The notes beneath the pieces are model-generated. The model was not told the DNA's origin, searched no databases, and worked only from the letters and a program-made list of their open reading frames with translations. A program made the translations under genes and the position numbers. Of a stretch of DNA of 64,000 bases, positions 53,198-64,000 are shown in pieces; positions within the stretch are counted from its first letter, which is position 1; the number at the start of each line of letters is the position of its first letter. Source of the stretch: Oceanipulchritudo coccoides (lineage in GTDB: Bacteria; Verrucomicrobiota; Verrucomicrobiia; Opitutales; Oceanipulchritudinaceae); NCBI RefSeq assembly GCF_010500615.1, contig NZ_JAAGNX010000002.1, forward strand, positions 486,990 to 550,989, read 5' to 3'.

Positions 53198-54214
53198 ATG
53201 TCTAATCTTCCAGTCTTTTCAACTGACGGTGGCCAGACTTTGGCCTATCCCTTAGCCTCTGGATTTACGGCCTCCCGACTCGGCCTTGGCTGCATGCAGT
53301 TCGGCGGATCCTGGGAAGCCGGTGTGCCCATTTCGTCCGGAGACCGTGCCCGTGCCCGTGCCGCGCTGGAGACTGTCCTTGAGTTGGGCTGGGATTTCTT
53401 CGACCACGCCGATATCTATTGCCGGGGCAAAAGCGAGCAGTTGTTCGGCGAGTTAATCCGGGAAATGAAAGTCCCGCGCGAATCGATTATTGTTCAGGAC
53501 AAGTGCGGGATTCGTTTTCCGGGTGAACCAAATGGCGACGAGCCCCATCGATTTGATTTTTCCCGTGAGCACATCATCGCTTCGGTAGATCAAAGTCTGA
53601 AGAGGCTGGGAATGGAATATCTGGATTGTCTTTTGCTCCATCGGCCTGACCTGCTGGCTGATCCCCATGAGGTGATGGAGGCGATTGCTTCCCTCCACGC
53701 TTCAGGGAAAGTGGCCTATTTCGGTGTTTCCAATTTCACTCCACCCCTTCTCGACCTGTATCGTGAGGCGGGGTTTACCCCCGTCGCCAACCAGATTGAA
53801 TTGAATCTTCTCCGGACCAGCCTGCTCGATTCTTCCGTTGTTTCGCAGGATCGGCTCCCTGCTGACGGACACCCGGCGGATGGAACACTTGAATGGCACC
53901 GCATGCGGGGTGTCGTCACCCAGGCCTGGGCCCCAATGGCCTACGGATATCTCAGCGGCCGGGAACCGGACTGGGATCCTGAGCGGGTGGGAAAGACGGC
54001 CTCGCTCGTTAAGGAAATTGCCACAAAGCATGAAGTGGCACCCGAGGCGGTTGTTATCGCCTGGCTTCTCCGGCATCCCGCCATGATCCAGCCGATTATC
54101 GGCACACGCGAGCCCTCCCGGCTGAGGGCTTGCCATCAGGCCCTTTCGATTCAGCTCAGCCGTGAGGAATGGTATGCCCTCTACCTTGCCGGTCGTGGAA
54201 CACCGCTTCCCTAA
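53198..54214 (+). CDS. Aldo/keto reductase
   Basis: A 338-residue NADPH-type oxidoreductase with a TIM-barrel fold. The catalytic tetrad is present: Asp69 and Tyr74 in FFDHADIYCRGKSE, Lys102 in VQDKCGIR and His148 in LLLHRPD. GVSNFTPP and the C-terminal QPIIGTREPSRL give the cofactor site. The order and length resemble YdhF-type enzymes. ATG 53198 is preferred to the upstream start at 53162. The substrate is unknown. It is probably monocistronic. Confidence 0.92.
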   Translation: MSNLPVFSTDGGQTLAYPLASGFTASRLGLGCMQFGGSWEAGVPISSGDRARARAALETVLELGWDFFDHADIYCRGKSEQLFGELIREMKVPRESIIVQDKCGIRFPGEPNGDEPHRFDFSREHIIASVDQSLKRLGMEYLDCLLLHRPDLLADPHEVMEAIASLHASGKVAYFGVSNFTPPLLDLYREAGFTPVANQIELNLLRTSLLDSSVVSQDRLPADGHPADGTLEWHRMRGVVTQAWAPMAYGYLSGREPDWDPERVGKTASLVKEIATKHEVAPEAVVIAWLLRHPAMIQPIIGTREPSRLRACHQALSIQLSREEWYALYLAGRGTPLP

Positions 54215-54318
54215 CCAAGGCATTTTCAGCCTACTGAGCGGCTTCGCAGGCAATCGGAAAAACAAATGCGAATTTCTCCTTGCCTGAATGAGCAGGTGAC
54301 CGCTTATTTCCTATTTCA

Positions 54319-57564
<3,246 letters not shown>

Positions 57565-57565
57565 G

Positions 57566-58429
57566 ATGAACGCCGCTTCGCCAGCCAAGCCGACTCTTGT
57601 CGCATTATTGCATGGCCCGGATCAACCGGGTCTTGTGGCAAAGACAGCAAACTGGATATACGAGCGGGATGGAAACATCCTTCATGCGGACCAGCATCGT
57701 GACGATGAAGCGGGAATTTTCTTCCAGCGGATTGAATGGGAAGCAGCCGGGGCAACCGAGGGGGAGAAGGAAGACTTTTCCAGCTTTGTGAAAGCTCTTG
57801 GGATGAAAGTTTCAATCGCGCAATCAAATGTCCTGCCGCGGGTCGCCCTGTTTGTATCGAAAATCGAGCACTGTTTTGTCGACTTCCTTGCCCGGTGGAA
57901 AATGGGGGACTTCCCGGCCGAGTTGGTGTGTGTTATTTCCAACCATACCGAACTCCGGTCGATCACCGAGTATTACGGACTCCCTTTTCATCACATCCCG
58001 GTTGGCAAGGAAACCAAGAAGGAAGCAGAGAATTCGCAAGTGTCATTGCTTCGTGACTACAAGGTAGATCTTGTTGTCATGGCCCGCTACATGCAGGTCC
58101 TTTCCGCGGATTTTCTCGCTACCTGCGGATGCCCGGTGATCAACATTCATCACAGCTTCCTGCCCGCCTTTGCGGGTGCCAAGCCGTACCACCAGGCCCA
58201 TTCACGAGGGGTCAAGCTGATCGGGGCAACCGCTCACTATGCCACGGCCGTCCTCGATGACGGACCGATCATCCAGCAGGACGTTTCACCCGTCAACCAC
58301 CGCCACTCCGTTCGGGATCTGGTCCGGCGCGGGCGCGACCTCGAAAAAAGCGTCCTTGCCCAGGCAGTCCGCTGGCACTTGGAGCACCGTGTCCTCGTCT
58401 ACGGCAACAAGACCGTGGTGTTTGATTAG
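57566..58429 (+). CDS. purU: Formyltetrahydrofolate deformylase
   Basis: A 287-residue PurU, which hydrolyses 10-formyl-THF to formate and THF and so balances the one-carbon pool. An N-terminal ACT domain (LLHGPDQPGLVAKTANWIYE) is followed by the formyltransferase fold with VINIHHSFLPAFAGAKPYHQ (the Asn/His active site) and GATAHYATAVLDDGPIIQQD (catalytic Asp). It starts two bases after the carB stop, so the two are probably co-transcribed. It is convergent with aroF, with a 19-base gap. Confidence 0.96.
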   Translation: MNAASPAKPTLVALLHGPDQPGLVAKTANWIYERDGNILHADQHRDDEAGIFFQRIEWEAAGATEGEKEDFSSFVKALGMKVSIAQSNVLPRVALFVSKIEHCFVDFLARWKMGDFPAELVCVISNHTELRSITEYYGLPFHHIPVGKETKKEAENSQVSLLRDYKVDLVVMARYMQVLSADFLATCGCPVINIHHSFLPAFAGAKPYHQAHSRGVKLIGATAHYATAVLDDGPIIQQDVSPVNHRHSVRDLVRRGRDLEKSVLAQAVRWHLEHRVLVYGNKTVVFD

Positions 58430-58448
58430 GCCGGGCCGGATCGGTCCT

Positions 58449-59462
58449 TCAGAGCTTCCTTCCCGCTGCTTCAGCGAACGGCTTCATTTGTTTCATCAAC
58501 TCGGCAAATTGCTCCGGGTAAAGCGACTGCGCGCCATCCGACAGGGCTTCCTTGGGATCCACATGAACCTCGACCAGAATGCCATCCGCCCCGGCTGCGG
58601 CTGCGGCGTAAGCCATCGGGGCGACATAGTCCCGGACACCGGTTCCGTGGCTGGGATCAATCATGACAGGAAGGTGGCTCAGTTGCTTGAACTGGCAGAC
58701 CGCGGAGAGGTCGAGTGTGTTGCGGGTACCGGTCTCGAAGGTGCGGATTCCACGCTCGCACAGGATAATCTTATTGTTGCCTTCGGCCGCGATATACTCA
58801 GCCGACATAAGAACGTCCTTGATGGTGGCGGCCATGCCGCGTTTCAGGAAGACAGGTTTTTTGGCCTGCCCAAGGGCGGTCAGTAAACGGAAATTCTGCA
58901 TATTGCGGGCGCCGACCTGAAAGGCATCAGCATATTCCTCCACAGCTTCAACATCGGCAACCTCGACGACTTCGGTGATGACTGGTAACCCGGTTTCCTC
59001 GCGGACTTGCTTCAGGATTTTAAGACCTTCAAGGCCGAGTCCCTGAAAAGAGTAGGGGCTTGTCCGTGGCTTGAAGGCTCCGCCCCGCAAGCCATGTGCG
59101 CCGGCTGCCGCAACAGCTTTCGCCGTGGTTGACATCTGCTCGTAGCTCTCCACTGCGCAAGGCCCCGCAATGACGGCAAAGCCGCTCCCGCCGATTTCCA
59201 GGGAGCCCACTTTGACAATAGAATCCTCCGGGTGCATTTCGCGGCTTACCGCCTTGTAAGGCGCGAGAATCGGATCGACTCTCTCGACGGAGGGATGGCT
59301 CTCAAGGTGCAGCTCGCCCAGAAGCCGTTCATCTCCAAGTGCGCCGATCACAGTGCGCTCGCTGCCTGGCATGTAGAGCGGCTTGAGGCCCTTGGCCTCA
59401 ATCTTGGAAAGGATTTCATCAGCCTCCGTCTTGGAGGCCTTGGGCTTAAGAACAATAATCAT
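58449..59462 (-). CDS. aroF: 3-deoxy-7-phosphoheptulonate synthase (AroF, KDO8PS-like type)
   Basis: A 337-residue type Ib-beta DAHP synthase, the first enzyme of the shikimate pathway. The N-terminal ferredoxin-like regulatory domain (about 1-75, IIVLKPKASKTEADEILSKI) precedes the barrel with FAVIAGPCAVES, GGAFKPRTSPYSFQGLG, VFLKRGMAATIKDVLMSAEY and VMIDPSHGTG. Histidine and cysteine metal ligands are in place. The regulatory domain suggests feedback inhibition by aromatic amino acids. It lies five bases downstream of proS. Confidence 0.95.
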   Translation of the reverse strand: MIIVLKPKASKTEADEILSKIEAKGLKPLYMPGSERTVIGALGDERLLGELHLESHPSVERVDPILAPYKAVSREMHPEDSIVKVGSLEIGGSGFAVIAGPCAVESYEQMSTTAKAVAAAGAHGLRGGAFKPRTSPYSFQGLGLEGLKILKQVREETGLPVITEVVEVADVEAVEEYADAFQVGARNMQNFRLLTALGQAKKPVFLKRGMAATIKDVLMSAEYIAAEGNNKIILCERGIRTFETGTRNTLDLSAVCQFKQLSHLPVMIDPSHGTGVRDYVAPMAYAAAAAGADGILVEVHVDPKEALSDGAQSLYPEQFAELMKQMKPFAEAAGRKL

Positions 59463-59467
59463 GGCGT

Positions 59468-61003
59468 TTAATAAGATTTACCGAAAACAACCCGTTGCTT
59501 GCTGGGCTTGCCCGTGAATATACAGGTGCCCGGCTCGGCTTCGTCGGCGTAGGGAATGCAACGCACGGTGACCTTCAGTTCCTTTTGGAGCTGGTCTTCC
59601 AATGCGGGGTCTCCGCAAAAGTGCGAGTAGGCGAATCCGCCGTGAATTTCCGGCTGTTTCTCGTTTTGAGGCGTGAAAAATGCGCGGAAATCATCAACGG
59701 AATCGATCACCTTGGAATTTGCTTCCCGGAAGTCGAGGGCGCGCTTGAGAAGGCCATCCTGAATCTCATCTAGGATTGTCGTGACCTTGCCGACAAACTC
59801 CTCCCTTGAGCAGCCCGCTTTTTCACCGGTGTCACGGCGAGCATAAAAGACGCCGCCCTTCTCCAAGTCACGCGGTCCGATTTCAACGCGGATAGGGGCT
59901 CCCTTCTTGACCCAGTGCCACATCTTTTCGCCGCCGCGAAGGTCGCGGGCATCCAAATGTATATCCAGCCTTTGTCCGTCCACCCAGGTGATGGCCGAAA
60001 GCTCTTTTTTCAGGGATTCGCATGCCTCCATGACAGGGCCACGGTGTTCATCTTTTGGAATGACAGGGAGAATGACCACCTGCGCCGGGGCGAGCCGTGG
60101 CGGAATGATCATTCCGTCATCATCACTATGGGTCATGACCAAGCCCCCGATCAGGCGTGTCGAGACCCCCCATGAAGTCGTCCAGGCAAACTGGGTGTTG
60201 CCCGTATCATCGAGGAACTTGATATCGCTGGCCTTGGCAAAGTTCTGGCCAAGAAAGTGTGAAGTGCCGGCCTGCAAGGCCTTGCGGTCCTGCATCATGG
60301 CCTCAATGCAAAGTGTGGAGACGGCCCCCGGGAAGCGCTCCCCTTCGGTCTTTTCGCCTCGGAGGACAGGCATCGCCATGTATTCCTCGGCGAACTTGGC
60401 GTATACATCGAGCATCTGGCGGGTTTCCTCCCATGCTTCCTTCTCAGTCGCATGGGCTGTGTGCCCTTCCTGCCAGAGGAATTCTGCCGTGCGGAGAAAA
60501 AGCCGGGTCCGCATTTCCCAGCGGACGACATTGGCCCATTGATTGATCAGGATCGGCAAGTCACGATAACTCTGGACCCACTTGGCATACATTTCCCCGA
60601 TGATGGTTTCCGAGGTCGGACGGACAATGAGCGGCTCTTCGAGGGGCGATGCGGGATGCAGTTTGCCGTCTTTACCCATTTCCAGTCGCGAATGCGTCAC
60701 AACAGCGCATTCCTTGGCAAATCCCTCCACATGCTGGGCTTCCTTTTCCAGATAGCTTTTCGGAATGAAGAGCGGAAAATACGCATTGGTATGGCCGGTT
60801 TCCTTGAACATCCGGTCGAGCACCCGCTGCATGTTTTCCCACAGCGTGTAGCCCCACGGCTTGATCACCATGCACCCGCGAACGGGAGAGTTTTCGGCTA
60901 GTTCAGCCGCCTTGACGACTTGCTGGTACCATTCCGGATAATTTTCCTCCCGAGTTGGCTGGATTGCGGTTCTTTTTGATGCTTTCGCCATGCATGAATT
61001 CAT
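59468..61003 (-). CDS. proS: Prolyl-tRNA synthetase, archaeal/eukaryotic-like type
   Basis: A 511-residue class II ProRS of the short type without the bacterial editing insertion. Motif 2 contains RWEMRTRLFLRTAEFLWQEG, with VRPTSETIIGEMYAKWVQSY before it, and motif 3 is followed by a C-terminal extension ending in the aromatic KSY characteristic of this type. The start at 61003 has GAAGAAAG upstream at good spacing; ATG 60991 would shorten it by four residues. aroF follows after five bases. Confidence 0.96.
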   Translation of the reverse strand: MNSCMAKASKRTAIQPTREENYPEWYQQVVKAAELAENSPVRGCMVIKPWGYTLWENMQRVLDRMFKETGHTNAYFPLFIPKSYLEKEAQHVEGFAKECAVVTHSRLEMGKDGKLHPASPLEEPLIVRPTSETIIGEMYAKWVQSYRDLPILINQWANVVRWEMRTRLFLRTAEFLWQEGHTAHATEKEAWEETRQMLDVYAKFAEEYMAMPVLRGEKTEGERFPGAVSTLCIEAMMQDRKALQAGTSHFLGQNFAKASDIKFLDDTGNTQFAWTTSWGVSTRLIGGLVMTHSDDDGMIIPPRLAPAQVVILPVIPKDEHRGPVMEACESLKKELSAITWVDGQRLDIHLDARDLRGGEKMWHWVKKGAPIRVEIGPRDLEKGGVFYARRDTGEKAGCSREEFVGKVTTILDEIQDGLLKRALDFREANSKVIDSVDDFRAFFTPQNEKQPEIHGGFAYSHFCGDPALEDQLQKELKVTVRCIPYADEAEPGTCIFTGKPSKQRVVFGKSY

Positions 61004-61108
61004 GGTAGCTTTCTTCTTCGGCTCAAGCTTTTGTCTGAATTACATGCTTGCGGGGAGGACGAAACCTTTAAAGGAATTACATATTATCTGCATAATTTCC
61101 ATTTTATC

Positions 61109-61543
61109 ATGAGAATGCTCAAATCATTCGTTCTTCGAATCATCCTGATCCTTTCCTTAACGGGAACAGTGAGTTTGTTGCTGATGGCACTCACTCTGGG
61201 CATCCAGCAAGATCAGGAAGGTTTGGTTTTTTGTGGAACCTTGTTTGGGATTCTCCTGCTCTGGGTCGGGATTAATGCGTATGTCGTCAAGAAGGTGGAT
61301 CCCGAGCTTTCCGTCGAGGTCGCCCGCTTGCTCATCCCCTCAGGGGCAGTCCTGAGTATTTTCCTGAGTTATCTTCTGGCCATGATTCTCGACGACATGA
61401 TCCCCGGGACGGAAGGAAAGCAGCACTGGATCGTCCTTTTTGTCGGTCTTGGCGTCGCTTTTTTCCTGTTTATCCGGTGGTTTGATATCAAATGGCTGCG
61501 GGCCGAGGACGAGATTCTCAACATCGAAGAGCGCAGTCGATGA
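61109..61543 (+). CDS. Small four-helix membrane protein, hypothetical
   Basis: A 144-residue integral membrane protein with four predicted helices at about 8-30, 38-58, 72-93 and 106-123 and an acidic C-terminal tail (AEDEILNIEERSR). No family is recognised. ATG 61109 is preferred because residues before it in a longer frame (from 61031) are polar and unlike a coding start, but this is not certain. It is divergent from proS and lies 28 bases before mutL on the same strand, so the two may be co-transcribed. Confidence 0.7.
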   Translation: MRMLKSFVLRIILILSLTGTVSLLLMALTLGIQQDQEGLVFCGTLFGILLLWVGINAYVVKKVDPELSVEVARLLIPSGAVLSIFLSYLLAMILDDMIPGTEGKQHWIVLFVGLGVAFFLFIRWFDIKWLRAEDEILNIEERSR

Positions 61544-61571
61544 TCCCCATTATTTTCCAATAGCTCCCCGG

Positions 61572-63356
61572 ATGTCTGGCAGGATCGTCAAGTTACCCGA
61601 CTCAGTAGCCAACCAGATTGCCGCCGGGGAAGTGGTGGAGCGTCCAGTCGCGGTGGTCAAGGAGTTGGTTGAGAATGCCCTTGATGCGGAAGCCAAATCA
61701 ATCGAGGTCCAGTTTGAAAAGGGCGGGAAGGCCCTCATGCGGGTGCTGGATGACGGTATTGGCATGACCCGTGAAGATGCCATTTTATCGCTTGAACGCC
61801 ATGCCACGAGTAAGATTCGCGAGGTCGGTGACATCCTGAAAATCGGAAGTTTCGGGTTTCGCGGGGAGGCTTTGCCCAGCATTGCCAGCGTATCCCGTTT
61901 TACCCTGAAGACCCGCACCCGGGAGGCAGGCGAGGGGACCGAAATCCAAATAAATGCCAATGCTGCCCCGGTGATCAAGGATTGTGGAATGTCGCCAGGG
62001 ACGGAAGTTACGGTGGCCAACCTTTTCCAGACCGTCCCGGCACGCCGGAAATTCCTGAAGACTGACCGGACGGAAGCAGCCCATATTCTTCAAATGTGCC
62101 GTTTGCTGGCGATTGCCCACCCGGAGGTGGGATTCAGCCTGGTGGAAGATGGGCATGAAGTATTTCGCTCGCCCGCCTGTCCGGATTACTCCCAGCGGGT
62201 CCGCGAGATCTTTGGGAAGCGACGCATGGAGGAGCTGCTGCCAATTGATTGTGAGGTGGATGGCATCCAGCTGAAGGGTCTGGTCGGGCGGCCCGGAAGC
62301 GCCCGAAGTACGCGTTCAGAGATGATTACCTATGTCAATGACCGGCCCGTGGACAGCCGTCTTCTTAACTATGCCCTGATCGAAAGCTACCACCGGTTTA
62401 TTCCGCGTGGACGCTACCCGATGGCTTTCCTGTTTGTCGGGGTTCCTTCAGAGGAGGTGGATGTCAATGTGCATCCGACCAAGCGCGAGGTCCGTTTCAG
62501 GAATGAACCGAGGGTCCGGAGCGCGGTGATGAACGGACTGATTGAATTTCTTGGGGAACATTCGCACAAGAGCCTGCGGAGAGCGGAGCCGGTGGAATCG
62601 CAACAGACTGCTGATCAAGTCGAGCCGGGTAAGCAGACCGGCACATCCCCTTGGGAAGAGCCACGGCCCTTTCCCAGAATCATCGAGAAGCCTTTCGCTC
62701 CGGTGGCCGCTCCAGAACAAACTGCGAGAAAATCCGACCAGTCAGCCTGGCGCTTTTGCGGGACTTTCCGTCGCCATGTGGGGCTTTTTGAAAGTCCGGA
62801 CGGACTGGTTCTTCTCCATGCCGCCGCCGCCCGTGAGCGCATCCTGTTTGAGCGAATTGAGGGGTCGCTTGCCGGTGAAAATGTCGCCCGGCAACCACTT
62901 TTAATTCCTTCAATGCTTGAGCTGAGTCCGGTCGATGCAGGCATCCTTTCCGATCAAATCCAGTTTTTTGACAAGATGGGTTTTGAAATCGAACCCTTCG
63001 GGCGACAACTCTTCCGCATTCGCAGTGTCCCGGCATGGATGCAAAGCGAGAATCCAGAGCAATTCGTTGAGGAGATCGTCAGCCGAATCCGGGAGCGGGG
63101 TATTCGTCCAGAGGATGCCCTTTCAGCGCGCAGCCTCGTTGCGCGCATGGCTGCGACCCGCGAAGCACGCGGGTTTCAGGTCAGTTCCCAGGGCGACTGG
63201 GAAAGCCTCGTGCGGAGCCTTCTATCCTGTGAAAATCCTCTATTGAATGCCCGAGGCAAGCCGACCTTCGTGGAAATGCGACACGGGGAGATATCGCGCA
63301 AACTGATGCTGGACGGAATCTCCCCTGAATCAGATGGCCTTGAGGGCGGCAGTTAA
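61572..63356 (+). CDS. mutL: DNA mismatch repair protein MutL
   Basis: A 594-residue MutL. The GHKL ATPase domain is complete: [36 protein letters not shown] and [10 protein letters not shown], then HPTKREVRF near residue 305. The C-terminal dimerisation domain (about 395-590) lacks the nicking-endonuclease signatures. [11 protein letters not shown] around residue 416 replaces DQHAAxERI, and LNARGKPT (558-565) replaces CPHGRPT. ATG 61572 begins the conserved MSGRIVKLP; the longer frame only overlaps the upstream gene. Its end overlaps the convergent hemL by 27 bases. Confidence 0.95.
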   Translation: MSGRIVKLPDSVANQIAAGEVVERPVAVVKELVENALDAEAKSIEVQFEKGGKALMRVLDDGIGMTREDAILSLERHATSKIREVGDILKIGSFGFRGEALPSIASVSRFTLKTRTREAGEGTEIQINANAAPVIKDCGMSPGTEVTVANLFQTVPARRKFLKTDRTEAAHILQMCRLLAIAHPEVGFSLVEDGHEVFRSPACPDYSQRVREIFGKRRMEELLPIDCEVDGIQLKGLVGRPGSARSTRSEMITYVNDRPVDSRLLNYALIESYHRFIPRGRYPMAFLFVGVPSEEVDVNVHPTKREVRFRNEPRVRSAVMNGLIEFLGEHSHKSLRRAEPVESQQTADQVEPGKQTGTSPWEEPRPFPRIIEKPFAPVAAPEQTARKSDQSAWRFCGTFRRHVGLFESPDGLVLLHAAAARERILFERIEGSLAGENVARQPLLIPSMLELSPVDAGILSDQIQFFDKMGFEIEPFGRQLFRIRSVPAWMQSENPEQFVEEIVSRIRERGIRPEDALSARSLVARMAATREARGFQVSSQGDWESLVRSLLSCENPLLNARGKPTFVEMRHGEISRKLMLDGISPESDGLEGGS

Positions 63357-64000
63357 TCCTTCGATGGCGATATCAATGTCTCCAGCTTCATGGGCGGTGG
63401 AGATAAAACAGGTTTCATAAGCGCTCGGAGGGAGATAAATGCCACGGTTGAGAGCTTCATGGAATAGCGTCTTGAAGTGGGATGTTTGGGAGGCAATGGC
63501 ATCCGTGTAGTTCCTTACCGGGGAATCGGAAAAGAACAGGGCAAACATTGAACCGGTTTGCGGGACTTGCAGGGCAAGGCCTTTCTCCTTGGCCGCCTCC
63601 AGCAAGGCATCGCGGACCGCCTGGCCCATTTTGTCGAGCCGATCATAGGGGTTGGTCTCCACAAGCAGGCGAAGGGCGGCGATCCCCGCTGCCATTGCCA
63701 GTGGATTCCCGGAAAGGGTGCCCGCCTGATAAACCGGGCCGACCGGGGCAAGCTGTTGCATCAACTCGCGTTTTCCGCCGAAGGCACCCACGGGCAGGCC
63801 TCCACCGATAATCTTGCCCATGGCTGTCAGGTCAGGGGTGATACCGACTTTCTCCTGCACTCCGCCCGCCGCGAGGCGGAACCCGGTCATGACTTCATCG
63901 AAAATAAGAACAGAACCATAACGTGTACAAAGCTCCCGGAGCTTTTCCAGGAATCCCGGATCTGGAAGGATCAGGCCGCAGTTTGCCGGATAGGGTTCAA
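63330..64000 (-). CDS. hemL: Glutamate-1-semialdehyde 2,1-aminomutase, C-terminal part, cut by window edge
   Basis: The frame is open to the right edge, so only the C-terminal 223 residues are visible; the ATG at 63890 is internal. The upstream visible part reads [20 protein letters not shown] followed by EVMTGFR, the PLP-binding aspartate region, and Lys in [17 protein letters not shown] is the Schiff-base lysine. [16 protein letters not shown] and the C-terminal [16 protein letters not shown] are typical. It makes 5-aminolevulinate in the C5 tetrapyrrole pathway. Confusion with other class III aminotransferases is unlikely given the GAFGG and GTLSGNP motifs. Confidence 0.94.
   Translation of the reverse strand, partial: EPYPANCGLILPDPGFLEKLRELCTRYGSVLIFDEVMTGFRLAAGGVQEKVGITPDLTAMGKIIGGGLPVGAFGGKRELMQQLAPVGPVYQAGTLSGNPLAMAAGIAALRLLVETNPYDRLDKMGQAVRDALLEAAKEKGLALQVPQTGSMFALFFSDSPVRNYTDAIASQTSHFKTLFHEALNRGIYLPPSAYETCFISTAHEAGDIDIAIEGLTAALKAI

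Noticed and set aside
52069-53199. 376-codon open frame on the minus strand
   Set aside because: It lies entirely antisense to the M29-like gene, shows no family motifs, and such long shadows arise from the codon bias of the plus-strand gene.

Overview
The window looks like chromosome from a Gram-negative bacterium, most likely a Verrucomicrobiota member close to Opitutia/Puniceicoccaceae. Supporting signs are an exosortase with two PEP-CTERM proteins, a Wza/Wzc polysaccharide export set, a secreted DUF4838 protein, moderate GC and weak Shine-Dalgarno signals. The taxonomic placement is an inference. I saw no rRNA, tRNA, CRISPR array, insertion sequence or phage gene. The first and last genes are cut by the window edges.

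1-14042 (+): a tightly packed polysaccharide gene cluster. It holds eight glycosyltransferases (five clear GT4, one divergent GT4-like and two GT2), a polysaccharide pyruvyl transferase, a hexapeptide acetyltransferase, an acyltransferase-3 and a sulfotransferase. It ends with a polytopic membrane protein of unknown role. Several neighbours overlap by ATGA or 11 bases, as in one transcription unit. The predicted product is an acylated, pyruvylated and sulfated polymer. No certain flippase or polymerase is in view.

14064-18058 (-): the export operon, in order Wza-like protein, Wzc-like tyrosine autokinase and outer-membrane barrel. 18431-23017 (+): a 1528-residue secreted subtilisin-like protein with eight FN3 repeats and a LamG-like C-terminus. 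23263-24984 (-): tandem PEP-CTERM paralogues with strong terminators. 25320-30684: an exosortase between two TPR proteins. 30914-33123 (-): an orphan histidine kinase and a WecA-type sugar-phosphate transferase. 33382-35950 (+): a CapD/WbpM-type dehydratase and a second initiating sugar transferase. From 1 to about 36 kb the genes therefore build, start, decorate and export polysaccharide and anchor exosortase substrates.

35865-39901 (-): cytidine deaminase, AI-2E family permease and a secreted DUF4838 protein. 40047 (+): tatA. 40332-43042 (-): an unusual three-gene unit of OmpR-type regulator, YceH and a protein fusing an Ada/Ogt alkyl-DNA methyltransferase domain to a histidine kinase. This is the best candidate for an undescribed system: a possible two-component sensor of DNA alkylation.

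43167-64000: mostly housekeeping genes. They are hisE-hisG-5'-3' exonuclease, gluQ, a DEAD-box helicase, a TolC/HlyD/ABC efflux set, an M29-like peptidase, an aldo/keto reductase, carB-purU, proS-aroF, a small membrane protein, mutL and hemL. The mutL product lacks the usual endonuclease motifs. Convergent gene pairs throughout the window overlap or nearly touch at their 3' ends.
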